Positions 1-7,486 of a stretch of DNA of 10,263 nucleotides are shown here, in pieces. The position numbers and the translations under genes were made by a program. The notes beneath the pieces were generated by a model. It was not told the origin of the DNA and did no database searches. It was given only the letters and a program-made list of their open reading frames with translations. Position 1 is the first letter of the stretch; every line of letters begins with the position of its first letter. This DNA is from Melioribacteraceae bacterium. GTDB taxonomy: Bacteria > Bacteroidota > Ignavibacteria > Ignavibacteriales > Melioribacteraceae. Location: positions 1 through 10,263 of the forward strand of contig JALNXG010000098.1 in NCBI GenBank assembly GCA_023230485.1, given 5' to 3'.

Positions 1-927
1 GATTTTGTATGGGAGACATTTACATTTGGCGAACACAGCAGCAGTAGTTTGTATGATGTAGCGATAATAGATGAAAACAATATCTGGGCAGTTGGAGAGA
101 TATATCTAAAAGATTCTACCGGGAAGCCAGAACCTCATTATTATAATTTGGCGAAGTGGGATGGAAGTACTTGGCATCTTTCAAGAGTTTATTACTATGA
201 CTTCGACGGAGTTGCTTTTCTCTCACATTTAAAATCAATATATGCATTTAATAAAGATGATATTTGGCTTGGAGGGGCTAATCGTTGGAATGGGAAAGAT
301 TATGTGTCAATTCCTTTAAATATCTCATTTCCTTACCAGATTTTCGAAATGTGGGGAACATCAAGCAGCAATTTTTACATAGTTGGCGATGGAGGTAGTA
401 TTGCTCGTTATAATGGGAAGTATTGGGAAAGAATAGATAGCGGAACAGACTGGAAAATATATGACATATATGGATTTACAAACCCTATGAATAACGACAC
501 AGAAATGCTATGCGCAGCAACAGATGATAATAATTATGCAAATAGTGCAATTCTAAAGATTACAGAAAAAAGCAAAGTGGAAAGAATAAACCTAAGCACT
601 CAACGGTTAGCGGGATCAGCATGGACAAATAAAGGATTTCCTATTTATATAACCGGAGATGGAGTATTCAGTAACAGAATGGGGAAGTGGGAAGAAATAA
701 AACTTCCGGTAAATTATGTAACATCAATGATAAGGGGCAACGGACTGAACGATATAATATTGTGCGGTGGTTGGGGATTAATAGCTCATAATAACGGAAA
801 GGACTGGAAGGTATATAGCGGCATCTATAATGCATCATATTCAACAATAAATATAAAGAACAACGTAGCAGTAGCAGTTGGCTTGAGAGATGCTAAAGCA
901 GTTGTAACTATTGGAAGAAGAAAATAA
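1..927 (+). CDS. Surface lipoprotein with propeller-like repeats, C-terminal part (5' end outside window)
   Basis: The frame is open from base 1 with no stop upstream, so the gene starts before the window; the TTG at 49 is an internal Leu codon, not a start. About 308 residues are visible. They begin DFVWETFTFGEHSSSS, then LYDVAIIDENNIWAVGEIY. Repeated blade-like motifs follow the pattern G-x-x-G-x-I-A-x-x-N-G-x-x-W: GDGGSIARYNGKYW (about 385-426) and GGWGLIAHNNGKDW (about 766-807). I recognise the pattern from large paralogous families in Ignavibacteria genomes, where a lipobox N-terminus and a short beta-sandwich precede a propeller-like region; such proteins are often labelled hypothetical or misnamed glucosyltransferase. 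The missing N-terminus would resemble the gene at 9985-10263. The protein ends AVVTIGRRK at a TAA stop. Its ligand is unknown. The fold is inferred from motifs, and the family match from memory. Confidence 0.8.
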   Translation, partial: DFVWETFTFGEHSSSSLYDVAIIDENNIWAVGEIYLKDSTGKPEPHYYNLAKWDGSTWHLSRVYYYDFDGVAFLSHLKSIYAFNKDDIWLGGANRWNGKDYVSIPLNISFPYQIFEMWGTSSSNFYIVGDGGSIARYNGKYWERIDSGTDWKIYDIYGFTNPMNNDTEMLCAATDDNNYANSAILKITEKSKVERINLSTQRLAGSAWTNKGFPIYITGDGVFSNRMGKWEEIKLPVNYVTSMIRGNGLNDIILCGGWGLIAHNNGKDWKVYSGIYNASYSTINIKNNVAVAVGLRDAKAVVTIGRRK

Positions 928-1006
928 GGAGGAGATCACTAAAAAAATAACGGTAGTGCGTTTGCCGTATCTGCTATGTGACTTAAATATAGAAAAGATC
1001 ATATAA
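926..1006 (+). other. Orphan Shine-Dalgarno-like site and possible ghost of a lipoprotein start
   Basis: AAGGAGGAGA at 926-935 overlaps the stop of the preceding gene and is the strongest Shine-Dalgarno match in the window, yet no ATG, GTG or TTG lies at normal spacing. Reading from 941 gives KKITVVRLPYLLCD, then runs to TAA at 1004-1006. A basic start, a partly hydrophobic stretch and a Cys resemble the first residues of a lipoprotein that has lost its ATG. The Arg and Pro inside the hydrophobic part are poor for a signal peptide, and no downstream homology is visible. This could be chance. Confidence 0.25.
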
Positions 1007-1093
1007 CAAATAGCTCGGTAAGCTAAAGTAAGAACTTTTTGTATATGGGTTAAAATAGCTAAAATGAATTATCAAACTCAAAAGGGAAAAGAG

Positions 1094-4000
1094 ATGAAAA
1101 AGATATTTATAATAATATTACTTTTTACAATTACTTTATTTGCCCAAGAAAACAATAAGCAAAAAGAAGAAAACGCTCTACAAAAGATTAAAAGTGAGAC
1201 TGACACATTAAAGTTGAAAGAAATGCTAAATGCTTTTCAGGGATCATCTGATCAACAAAAGAAAGAAATAAAAGAATGGGCGAAAAAACATAATGTGCCT
1301 ATAAAACAAAATTCCTCCGGCGGAGATGTAATTGAATTAAGGAGGATTGATAAATACGGTAAGCCGGTTTTTTATACAACTTACAATATAATTTCAGCGA
1401 AAACAATTTCCACAGATAAAGTACAACCAAAAGGATCCTCACACTTAGACCTAACAGGTAGTGCTATAGATATTGGAATATGGGATATGGGGATTGCGCA
1501 TGTAAATCACATTTCATTATATCCGCAGGTTGAAATAAAAGATACTGGAACAGTCATTGGAGATCATGCAACACATGTTGCTGGCACAATGATAGCAAAT
1601 GGTGTTAATGCAAACGCTAAAGGTATGGCACCAAACGCGAAATTGTTTTCTTATGAATCTATCGATGATTATTCGGAAATGATTTCTGCCGCAATAAGCA
1701 TTCCCGGAAGTCAAAGACCTTTGATGTTATCTAATCATTCGTACGGTCAGCTATCAGGATGGAAATGGGATAAACAAAAATCAGTTTGGATTTGGTATGG
1801 TGATTCAACACAAACGATTGATTCAAATTTTGGTTACTATAACAATAACAGTTCAGATCTTGATCAAATTACTTATTCCGCTCCATATTATACAATAGTT
1901 TGGGCGGCTGGTAACGATAGAGGAGAAGGTCCCAATCCATATGGAGTACATAAACATATTGCTGATTCATCTAAAAATGATCACACATGTTTCCATGGAA
2001 AAGATGGCGGCAATTTAGGTTATGATTGCATCTCAGGTGCAGCGTTAGCAAAAAATATAATAACAGTTGGTGCAGTAGATGACATTCAAAACGGTTATCA
2101 AAATACTACTTCTGTAACTCAGACAAATAGTAGTTTCAGTAGTTCAGGACCAACTGATGATGGAAGAATAAAGCCAGATATAGTTGCCAATGGTGATTCA
2201 CTTTATTCTACAGTGTATCATCAGAATGCTAATGATACCTTACCTACTGGAAATTACTACTACTCAATGAGTGGTACATCAATGGCTGCTCCGAGTGTAA
2301 CAGGTTCTTTAGCTTTACTACATAAACATTATAGCAATACGCATGGGAATAATTATATTAAAGCAGCAACGTTAAAATCATTAGTGATACATACTGCGGA
2401 TGAAGCGGGAAGTAATAATGGTCCAGATTATAAATTTGGTTGGGGTTTAATGAATACCGCAACGGCTGCGTATTTAATTACACTTGACCAGAACTTTCCT
2501 ACTACTATTGAAGAGTATTCACTGGATAGCGGGAGTATCTATACGTTGAATATTATTCCAACCGGCACCGAACCGCTAAAAGTTACAATAGTATGGACTG
2601 ATCCTATTCATTCAAGTCCATTAAATCCAGTTTTAGTAAATGATTTGGATTTAAGAATTACTAAAGGTTCTATAACTTATTATCCGTGGAAATTGGATCC
2701 GACTAATCCTTCGGCAGCTGCTATTCAAGCTGATAATACGAAAGATAACGTAGAACAAGTGTTAATTAACAACCCTGTATCCGGTCAGGTTTATACCATA
2801 TCTGTTTCTTGTAAAAACACTTTTTCTGGTTATCAAAATTTTTCTATGATAATTACCGGGTATCAGACCAGTAATCCAAACAATTCTATTACTGTATTTC
2901 AGAAAGATGTTAACGGAAATTCATTTGGTCAAATCGGTGTCTGGGCATCTACATATTGGAACTATTTTTCTTCGGGTACGCAATTTGTTAAATTCTCCAC
3001 AATGTCATTCAAGGCACTTAAAGATTTTAAGCCAAGTAGCTATGAAAAATTCAATGTTTGGAATAGCAATCCTTCTAATAATACTTATATGAATTGGGAT
3101 ACGTTTAATAATCTATCCAGTGTAACCGATATTACTGCAAAGTTCGCTATTTCCTATACTGCGAGTATATTAAACTTACTTGAAGGCGGTTCAAGTTTGA
3201 ACGGTGGTTCAGTTGAGTTTAAAGACCCATGGTTAATAGATGACAATTCTCAAAGTACTTACGGGATAAGAAACCGTGGAACAAGTGCTTTGTTCAAAAT
3301 CCGTACTTCTCCATTCTCGGCAGATTATACTACATCTTACAATGGAGATGTTTATAAAGGTGTGTTTTTAGGTCAAGGCGGAAATCCGTATTGGATTCCT
3401 CCTTATTATTCTGTACGTGCACAATCAACACAAACAATAAACGGATATACAGCATATTTTCAGAACTGGAGTACTACAAATGCAGAAGTACAAAACTATT
3501 TTTCTTTAGAAACTCCAGTTGTTTTTACTAATCCTAATGCTATTGTAACTGCAAACTATAAAGGTAAATTAATTTCCAATAGTTCTGCCGGTTTTACAAC
3601 AAACAGCCAAAGAAAAGTTGTAAGAACAACGGACAATCATCTGCATTTAGTATATGAATCTATGGGCAAAGTGTGGTACACAAGAAGCACAGATAACGGC
3701 TCGAACTGGAGCCAGGAAATACCTATTGATTATTTGAGTAATTATTCAAAAAACTGTTCTATTAGTTCCTACGGTACTTCGGTTTACATAACTTATCAGA
3801 GTAATGAAGGCGATAACCCATGCATTAGGTTAGAAAAATTTATAGGTGGGTCCCTAAGTTGGAGTAATGTTGTTTATACATTAAGCAGTTATACGTATGA
3901 TACAAAGCCCGTAGTTGCTTCTTATGATAATAGGGTTTGTGTTATATATAAGCCAACATCTTCATCCTCGCTTTATGCTGTTAAGTTTCAAGAGGATGGA

Positions 4001-5416
4001 ACAAAAGGAACGAACTATCAAATAAGTAATACGGATGCCAATAGCCAAAATCCTACTATAGTTACAACAAACCAAAAATTTGCCATAGCATATCAAAACA
4101 GCACAACGGAAATACGGTACGAAGAATTATCTATTGATCTGAACTCAACATCAGTTTTTGATTATCAGAAAATATCAACCGGCTCTCCCTACACAAACAA
4201 TACCTGTCCTTCAATTTCAGCATTTGGAAGTGGTCCCATAGTTAGCTGGAGCGGATACAGTACCGGTATTCCTTCTGCTGTTATTAAAAGAAGAGTAAAT
4301 GGAACGTGGTCTGGGTTTAATTCCTTTGGCAATGGAAATGTAAGAAATACAAATAACAATTCAATTTCCAATGGGGAGGAAAGCAGTATTGTTGCCTGGT
4401 GCGATATATACTACTCATATAGATTTGTAAAACTTGCTAACGGAAGCTTTAGTTCAATATTAACCCTTCCTGAGAGCGGTGGCAATGGTGAGATTCAAAT
4501 AGGTAATGGCAACGGATTCGCCGATCTAAAAGCAGTTGTTTATAAATTACCAACATCTAGCATCTATCCGATTAAGCCTTTGAGTTACAATTTTCAAACA
4601 TTGCAAAAAATTAACAACGATGACTATATGAATTATGGAAGGACAGCAGTTATTCAAAAGGACAAGAATAATTATGTCTATTATTTAGGTGGTGTTATGA
4701 TTGATAAAAAAAAGGTGAGATTTAGAGATTATGTTGATACACTTGAGATACATAATGAAAATGAAATGGATGAGCGTATGACTACTGAAACCTTTCATTT
4801 AGAAAAAGGGAGTACATTAGAATTTAAGAATCTTTCATATATTTTTGAGGAAGAAACACATAAGCAAGTAAAAAACAATAATGTATCATTCTCTATTGAA
4901 ATAGTTAATCAAATAAATGAAGAAAAGAAAAACGTATTGGTGGTATCCAACTTCGATGTAGGGGAAATTACAGATTTTGAATCTGCATATAAAGTATCCT
5001 TTTCAAATATTGAGGAAGGAGATTATTATTTAATTGTGAAAAGTAAAACTAATGGGGAAGCTAAGTTTTATCTGAATAATGTAGCTTACGAAGATCCGAA
5101 GGAAATGAAAAAAGAACTAAATCAAGAAATAATCATTGAACTAAATGGTATTTCAGAAAGCTATCTTGATGAATGTTATCCTAATCCGTTTAATCCAGCG
5201 ACAAATATTAGCTTTACACTAAAAGATGGAGGAAAGATTAGCTTAAAGGTTTTTGATGTTTTAGGTAAAGAAGTAGCTAATCTTGCCGATGGATTTTATG
5301 AATCCGGTAAACATGTTGCCACTTTTAATGGAAGTAACTTAGCAAGCGGAATTTATTTCACCAGATTAACAACCAAAAATGTAGTAATAACTAAGAAAAT
5401 GATGCTGGTTAAATAG
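1094..5416 (+). CDS. Secreted subtilisin-like (S8) serine protease with T9SS type A sorting domain
   Basis: A 1440-residue secreted endopeptidase. The start at 1094 is preferred over the in-frame ATG at 1064 because it begins the signal peptide (MKKIFIIILLFTITLFA, cleavage near residue 17) and has a purine-rich AAAGGGAAAAGAG just upstream. A charged propeptide covers about residues 19-115. The S8 domain spans about 125-460, with Asp131 (GIWDMG), His158 (GDHATHVAGT), oxyanion Asn274 (WAAGN) and Ser396 (SGTSMAAPS). DMG and HATH differ from the textbook D[ST]G and HGTH, but the triad is complete. A beta-sandwich follows (about 465-590), then beta-rich regions with an Asp-box STDNGSNW at 865-872 that suggests a sialidase-like propeller. 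The type A sorting domain starts at YPNPFNP (residue 1362) and runs to the end (KKMMLVK). It is expected to cross the outer membrane by T9SS and be released or attached after removal of that domain. The substrate is unknown. Confidence 0.93.
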   Translation: MKKIFIIILLFTITLFAQENNKQKEENALQKIKSETDTLKLKEMLNAFQGSSDQQKKEIKEWAKKHNVPIKQNSSGGDVIELRRIDKYGKPVFYTTYNIISAKTISTDKVQPKGSSHLDLTGSAIDIGIWDMGIAHVNHISLYPQVEIKDTGTVIGDHATHVAGTMIANGVNANAKGMAPNAKLFSYESIDDYSEMISAAISIPGSQRPLMLSNHSYGQLSGWKWDKQKSVWIWYGDSTQTIDSNFGYYNNNSSDLDQITYSAPYYTIVWAAGNDRGEGPNPYGVHKHIADSSKNDHTCFHGKDGGNLGYDCISGAALAKNIITVGAVDDIQNGYQNTTSVTQTNSSFSSSGPTDDGRIKPDIVANGDSLYSTVYHQNANDTLPTGNYYYSMSGTSMAAPSVTGSLALLHKHYSNTHGNNYIKAATLKSLVIHTADEAGSNNGPDYKFGWGLMNTATAAYLITLDQNFPTTIEEYSLDSGSIYTLNIIPTGTEPLKVTIVWTDPIHSSPLNPVLVNDLDLRITKGSITYYPWKLDPTNPSAAAIQADNTKDNVEQVLINNPVSGQVYTISVSCKNTFSGYQNFSMIITGYQTSNPNNSITVFQKDVNGNSFGQIGVWASTYWNYFSSGTQFVKFSTMSFKALKDFKPSSYEKFNVWNSNPSNNTYMNWDTFNNLSSVTDITAKFAISYTASILNLLEGGSSLNGGSVEFKDPWLIDDNSQSTYGIRNRGTSALFKIRTSPFSADYTTSYNGDVYKGVFLGQGGNPYWIPPYYSVRAQSTQTINGYTAYFQNWSTTNAEVQNYFSLETPVVFTNPNAIVTANYKGKLISNSSAGFTTNSQRKVVRTTDNHLHLVYESMGKVWYTRSTDNGSNWSQEIPIDYLSNYSKNCSISSYGTSVYITYQSNEGDNPCIRLEKFIGGSLSWSNVVYTLSSYTYDTKPVVASYDNRVCVIYKPTSSSSLYAVKFQEDGTKGTNYQISNTDANSQNPTIVTTNQKFAIAYQNSTTEIRYEELSIDLNSTSVFDYQKISTGSPYTNNTCPSISAFGSGPIVSWSGYSTGIPSAVIKRRVNGTWSGFNSFGNGNVRNTNNNSISNGEESSIVAWCDIYYSYRFVKLANGSFSSILTLPESGGNGEIQIGNGNGFADLKAVVYKLPTSSIYPIKPLSYNFQTLQKINNDDYMNYGRTAVIQKDKNNYVYYLGGVMIDKKKVRFRDYVDTLEIHNENEMDERMTTETFHLEKGSTLEFKNLSYIFEEETHKQVKNNNVSFSIEIVNQINEEKKNVLVVSNFDVGEITDFESAYKVSFSNIEEGDYYLIVKSKTNGEAKFYLNNVAYEDPKEMKKELNQEIIIELNGISESYLDECYPNPFNPATNISFTLKDGGKISLKVFDVLGKEVANLADGFYESGKHVATFNGSNLASGIYFTRLTTKNVVITKKMMLVK

Positions 5417-5503
5417 CCAAGTCATTAAAGTTATAAAAATTATACAAAGCCGTAATTAGATCAGTATATTAATTATTAAATATAAGAAGTATTGGCTGAG
5501 TTT

Positions 5504-5534
5504 TTATTGGGCATGCATATTAGCATGTCCATAA
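5504..5534 (+). repeat. Hairpin repeat, copy 1
   Basis: GGGCATG (5509-5515) pairs with CATGTCC (5524-5530) around an 8-base loop, with one G-U pair; T5508-A5531 adds a pair, and TTA (5504-5506) can pair with TAA (5532-5534) past a bulged T. It matches the hairpin at 8441-8470 in stem, loop length and the following ATAAATTTT. It lies 87 bases after the protease stop and upstream of the beta-barrel gene. It could be a terminator, an RNA processing or stability element, or an operator; the T-run starts a few bases after the stem, so it is not a textbook terminator. Confidence 0.6.
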
Positions 5535-5543
5535 ATTTTTACT

Positions 5544-5608
5544 AAAAAATTCGACCAAAAACGTTCGTTACCCCATTTGGAATAAAAACATTAGGTGAAA
5601 AATTATGA
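5544..5608 (+). pseudogene. 3' relic of a lipoprotein gene (matches the end of 8503-9252)
   Basis: Bases 5544-5608 align with the last roughly 20 codons of the intact lipoprotein gene at 8503-9252. In the frame ending at TGA 5606-5608 it reads VTPFGIKTLGEKL-stop, against ITPFGIKLQGEKL-stop in the intact gene. Further upstream TTCGACCAA matches TTCGATCAA (Phe-Asp-Gln). The A-run after it has five A here and six in the intact gene, so one base is missing and the relic is frameshifted. The TGA still overlaps the ATG of the beta-barrel gene as ATGA, the same junction as in the intact cassette. No start codon or signal peptide remains. The relic now acts only as the leader of the downstream gene. 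Confidence 0.75.
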
Positions 5609-6279
5609 AAAAATTATTTGTTCTCTTATTTATTGCCGCAAACATTCTTTATGCACAAGCTGAATCTTCATCTGCTCCGTTTTCCAATACCGGAATAGGA
5701 ATTTATGGAGGGATTAATGCTGTAACTGGTTCAGAAACAGGCGGTGCGGCTCTTCTTAATTTTCACGCTAACTTAATATCGAATCTTAATTTAGAACTTA
5801 GTGCCGGCTACTCAAAGATTTTTGAAAAAGTTGATTACACTATAAAAGGCTATAAAATCTTCGATATTAATGGGACAACATGGTATACTTCAAATGATAT
5901 TTTTATAAATCAGAAAATGTATAACGTAATTCCGTTAAGTGCCGGTTTTCAATATATGCTTCTTCGAAATGCATTCACACCCTATCTTTTAGCAAACGTA
6001 AGTTATAATTTGATTATTGAGACCAAAGAAAATAGTAGTGGTGCAATTACTAGGTCATATCAATCAGGGAATGAGATACCGGGTGAATATACAAGAACAA
6101 GAAATTATAAAGAACTTACTCAGTCTAGTGGGATTAATGCGGGATTTGGAGTGCTTTATAAACTATCTTCAAAAATTAATTTAGAATTCCGCTATCTCTA
6201 TAAATCCGCTAGCGATCTGCCTTATATACATCAATTTCTAATCGGAATAACTATTCAATTTTACCATTCTAAATCTTAG
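5605..6279 (+). CDS. Small outer-membrane beta-barrel protein, copy 1
   Basis: 224 residues with a signal peptide, MKKLFVLLFIAANILYA, cleaved before QAESS. The mature part alternates polar and hydrophobic residues in about eight segments, among them IGIYGGINA, LNLELSAGYSKIFEK, NVIPLSAGFQYML, PYLLANVSYNLII, INAGFGVLYKL, INLEFRYLYK and HQFLIGITIQF. That matches the size and layout of eight-stranded porin-like barrels (OmpW / OMP_b-brl type). The last strand ends in Phe, followed by YHSKS. By hand count about three quarters of the first 78 residues are identical to the protein at 9249-9902, and the signal-peptide DNA is nearly identical; the loops and second half are much more divergent. No Shine-Dalgarno is obvious; its leader is the relic of the lost lipoprotein gene, so it may now depend on its own promoter or on read-through from the protease. 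The function (pore, adhesin or structural) cannot be told. Confidence 0.85.
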   Translation: MKKLFVLLFIAANILYAQAESSSAPFSNTGIGIYGGINAVTGSETGGAALLNFHANLISNLNLELSAGYSKIFEKVDYTIKGYKIFDINGTTWYTSNDIFINQKMYNVIPLSAGFQYMLLRNAFTPYLLANVSYNLIIETKENSSGAITRSYQSGNEIPGEYTRTRNYKELTQSSGINAGFGVLYKLSSKINLEFRYLYKSASDLPYIHQFLIGITIQFYHSKS

Positions 6280-6378
6280 ATGTGTTTTGATTAAATTTTA
6301 TCTCAGAAAAAATATAAATATATATTTTCCATTAATTATTAATTTTACGATATTATTATAATTTTTCCCGGATAAATA

Positions 6379-7300
6379 ATGGATAAATATACTTACGATA
6401 CTCAAAAATGGTTAGATGATCGGTTTCGTCAAGTTACAGAAGAAGGAATTTATTTTGCACATCAACCGATTTATGGATTTGGTGATCTAAATTCCGAACC
6501 GTACGTTATCAATCGATATATGATTACCTATCATATTATGAAGGCATTGTCATCAATCGAATTTAAAAGTCTATTAAATATATAGGTGGTGCCGAAGGTT
6601 ATAAAGCTGCAATGGTAAGAGAATTATTCGGCGCCGAAGTTCAGTCGTGCGATCTTTCGCAAGAAGCAGTCAATCGAGCAAAAGAAATTTTTAATGTAGA
6701 TGGCAATGCGGTAGATATACATAATTTACCTTATGAATCCGATCAATTTGATATTGTACTGTGCAGTGAAACACTTGAGCACGTAAAAGATTATAAAGCG
6801 GCTACTCTTGAACTATTAAGAGTGGCTAAGAAAGCGGTTATTATTACGGTTCCATTTGAGCCAATAGAAATTGTACAAAAAAATATTGAAGAAATATTCC
6901 TCATGCACATATCCATTCACTTAATTCCAATAGTTTTGATTTTACTAAAAATATTGTAACCGATATAGACTGAAAAAAAATCCTTCATACATCACTTAAT
7001 TTCTTATCGGCATTAGTTGAGGCGAGGGAGAAGGATACTTCGGTAAGCAGTTATTCATCTCTCTCGGTAAAGTTATATAATTATCTTCTGCCGGCTATTA
7101 AATTATTTAGCAATAAGCAGATGGCTTCTTTCTTATTATCTATGGATGAAAAGTTATCAAAAACAACTTCCGGAAATGCGGGATGGTTATTTATTTTGAA
7201 GAAGGAGGGAAATTATTCACTGCCTAAAGCTATCAAAAATATAAAACCGATAGATATTATAAATTTCGGTGTTCCGTACAAATATATCAAACGGATATAA
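6379..7300 (+). pseudogene. SAM-dependent class I methyltransferase, broken by two frameshifts and a stop
   Basis: Three consecutive frames encode one protein of about 306 residues. Part 1 (6379-6582) starts MDKYTYDTQKWLDDRF and reaches the SAM-binding motif I as LLNI. An extra TA in an ATATATA tract (about 6578-6584) then causes a stop at 6583-6585; removing it continues as GGAEGYKAAMVRELFG. Part 2 (6585 to about 6893) carries SCDLSQEAV, VDIHNLPYESDQFDIVLCSETLEHV and AVIITVPFEP, typical of the Methyltransf_11/UbiE-like fold. One A appears to be missing near 6891-6895; restoring it continues as ENIPHAHIHS in the third frame. That frame has an in-frame TGA at 6971-6973 and then stays open through KKILHTSLNFLSALVEARE and NAGWLFILKKEGNYS to the TAA at 7298-7300. 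Relatives often modify sugars, lipids or small molecules; the substrate here is unknown. An AT-rich leader (6280-6378) has a TATAAT at 6357-6362 but no convincing -35. Three independent lesions argue for a true pseudogene. Confidence 0.85.
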
Positions 7301-7486
7301 CAAAGAGAAGCATGCCAATAAGTATTTCTAGTACGATCCCACCTTTAAGCAGAGTTTTTTAACATCTTAAAAAGGTAAAAATTTTTACTCTACTATCCTA
7401 TTGATTTCTATTTATTTTTTTTTAGTTTCAAAATAAGATTTGTAACTCCTATTAAATAGCATTACATATTTGAAATTATTTATTTC

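Noticed and set aside
1011..1025. Small inverted repeat TAGCT-CGGTA-AGCTA
   Set aside because: A 5-bp AT-rich stem is too weak to claim as a terminator or operator.
1064..1093. In-frame ATG ten codons upstream as the start of the S8 protease
   Set aside because: It would add the polar stretch MNYQTQKGKE before a complete signal peptide; the purine-rich site lies just before the ATG at 1094.
1517..1714. Open frame on the minus strand
   Set aside because: It lies wholly inside the S8 catalytic domain coding sequence and has no recognisable features.
2907..3092. Second open frame on the plus strand
   Set aside because: It is inside the S8 protease gene in another frame, with no signal or motif.
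4189..4371. Open frame on the minus strand
   Set aside because: It is antisense to the protease beta-rich region; it looks like a by-product of codon composition.
6357..6362. TATAAT as a -10 promoter element for the methyltransferase
   Set aside because: There is no matching -35 at 17 bases and the region is so AT-rich that the hexamer is expected by chance.
6379..7300. Reading the methyltransferase region as separate small genes
   Set aside because: The SAM-binding motif I is split exactly at the first frameshift (LLNI then GGAEG) and the later frames continue the same fold, so it is one broken gene.
7341..7376. Possible terminator pairing ACCTTT with AAAGGT after the methyltransferase pseudogene
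   Set aside because: The stem is short, the loop is long, and a run of A rather than T follows.
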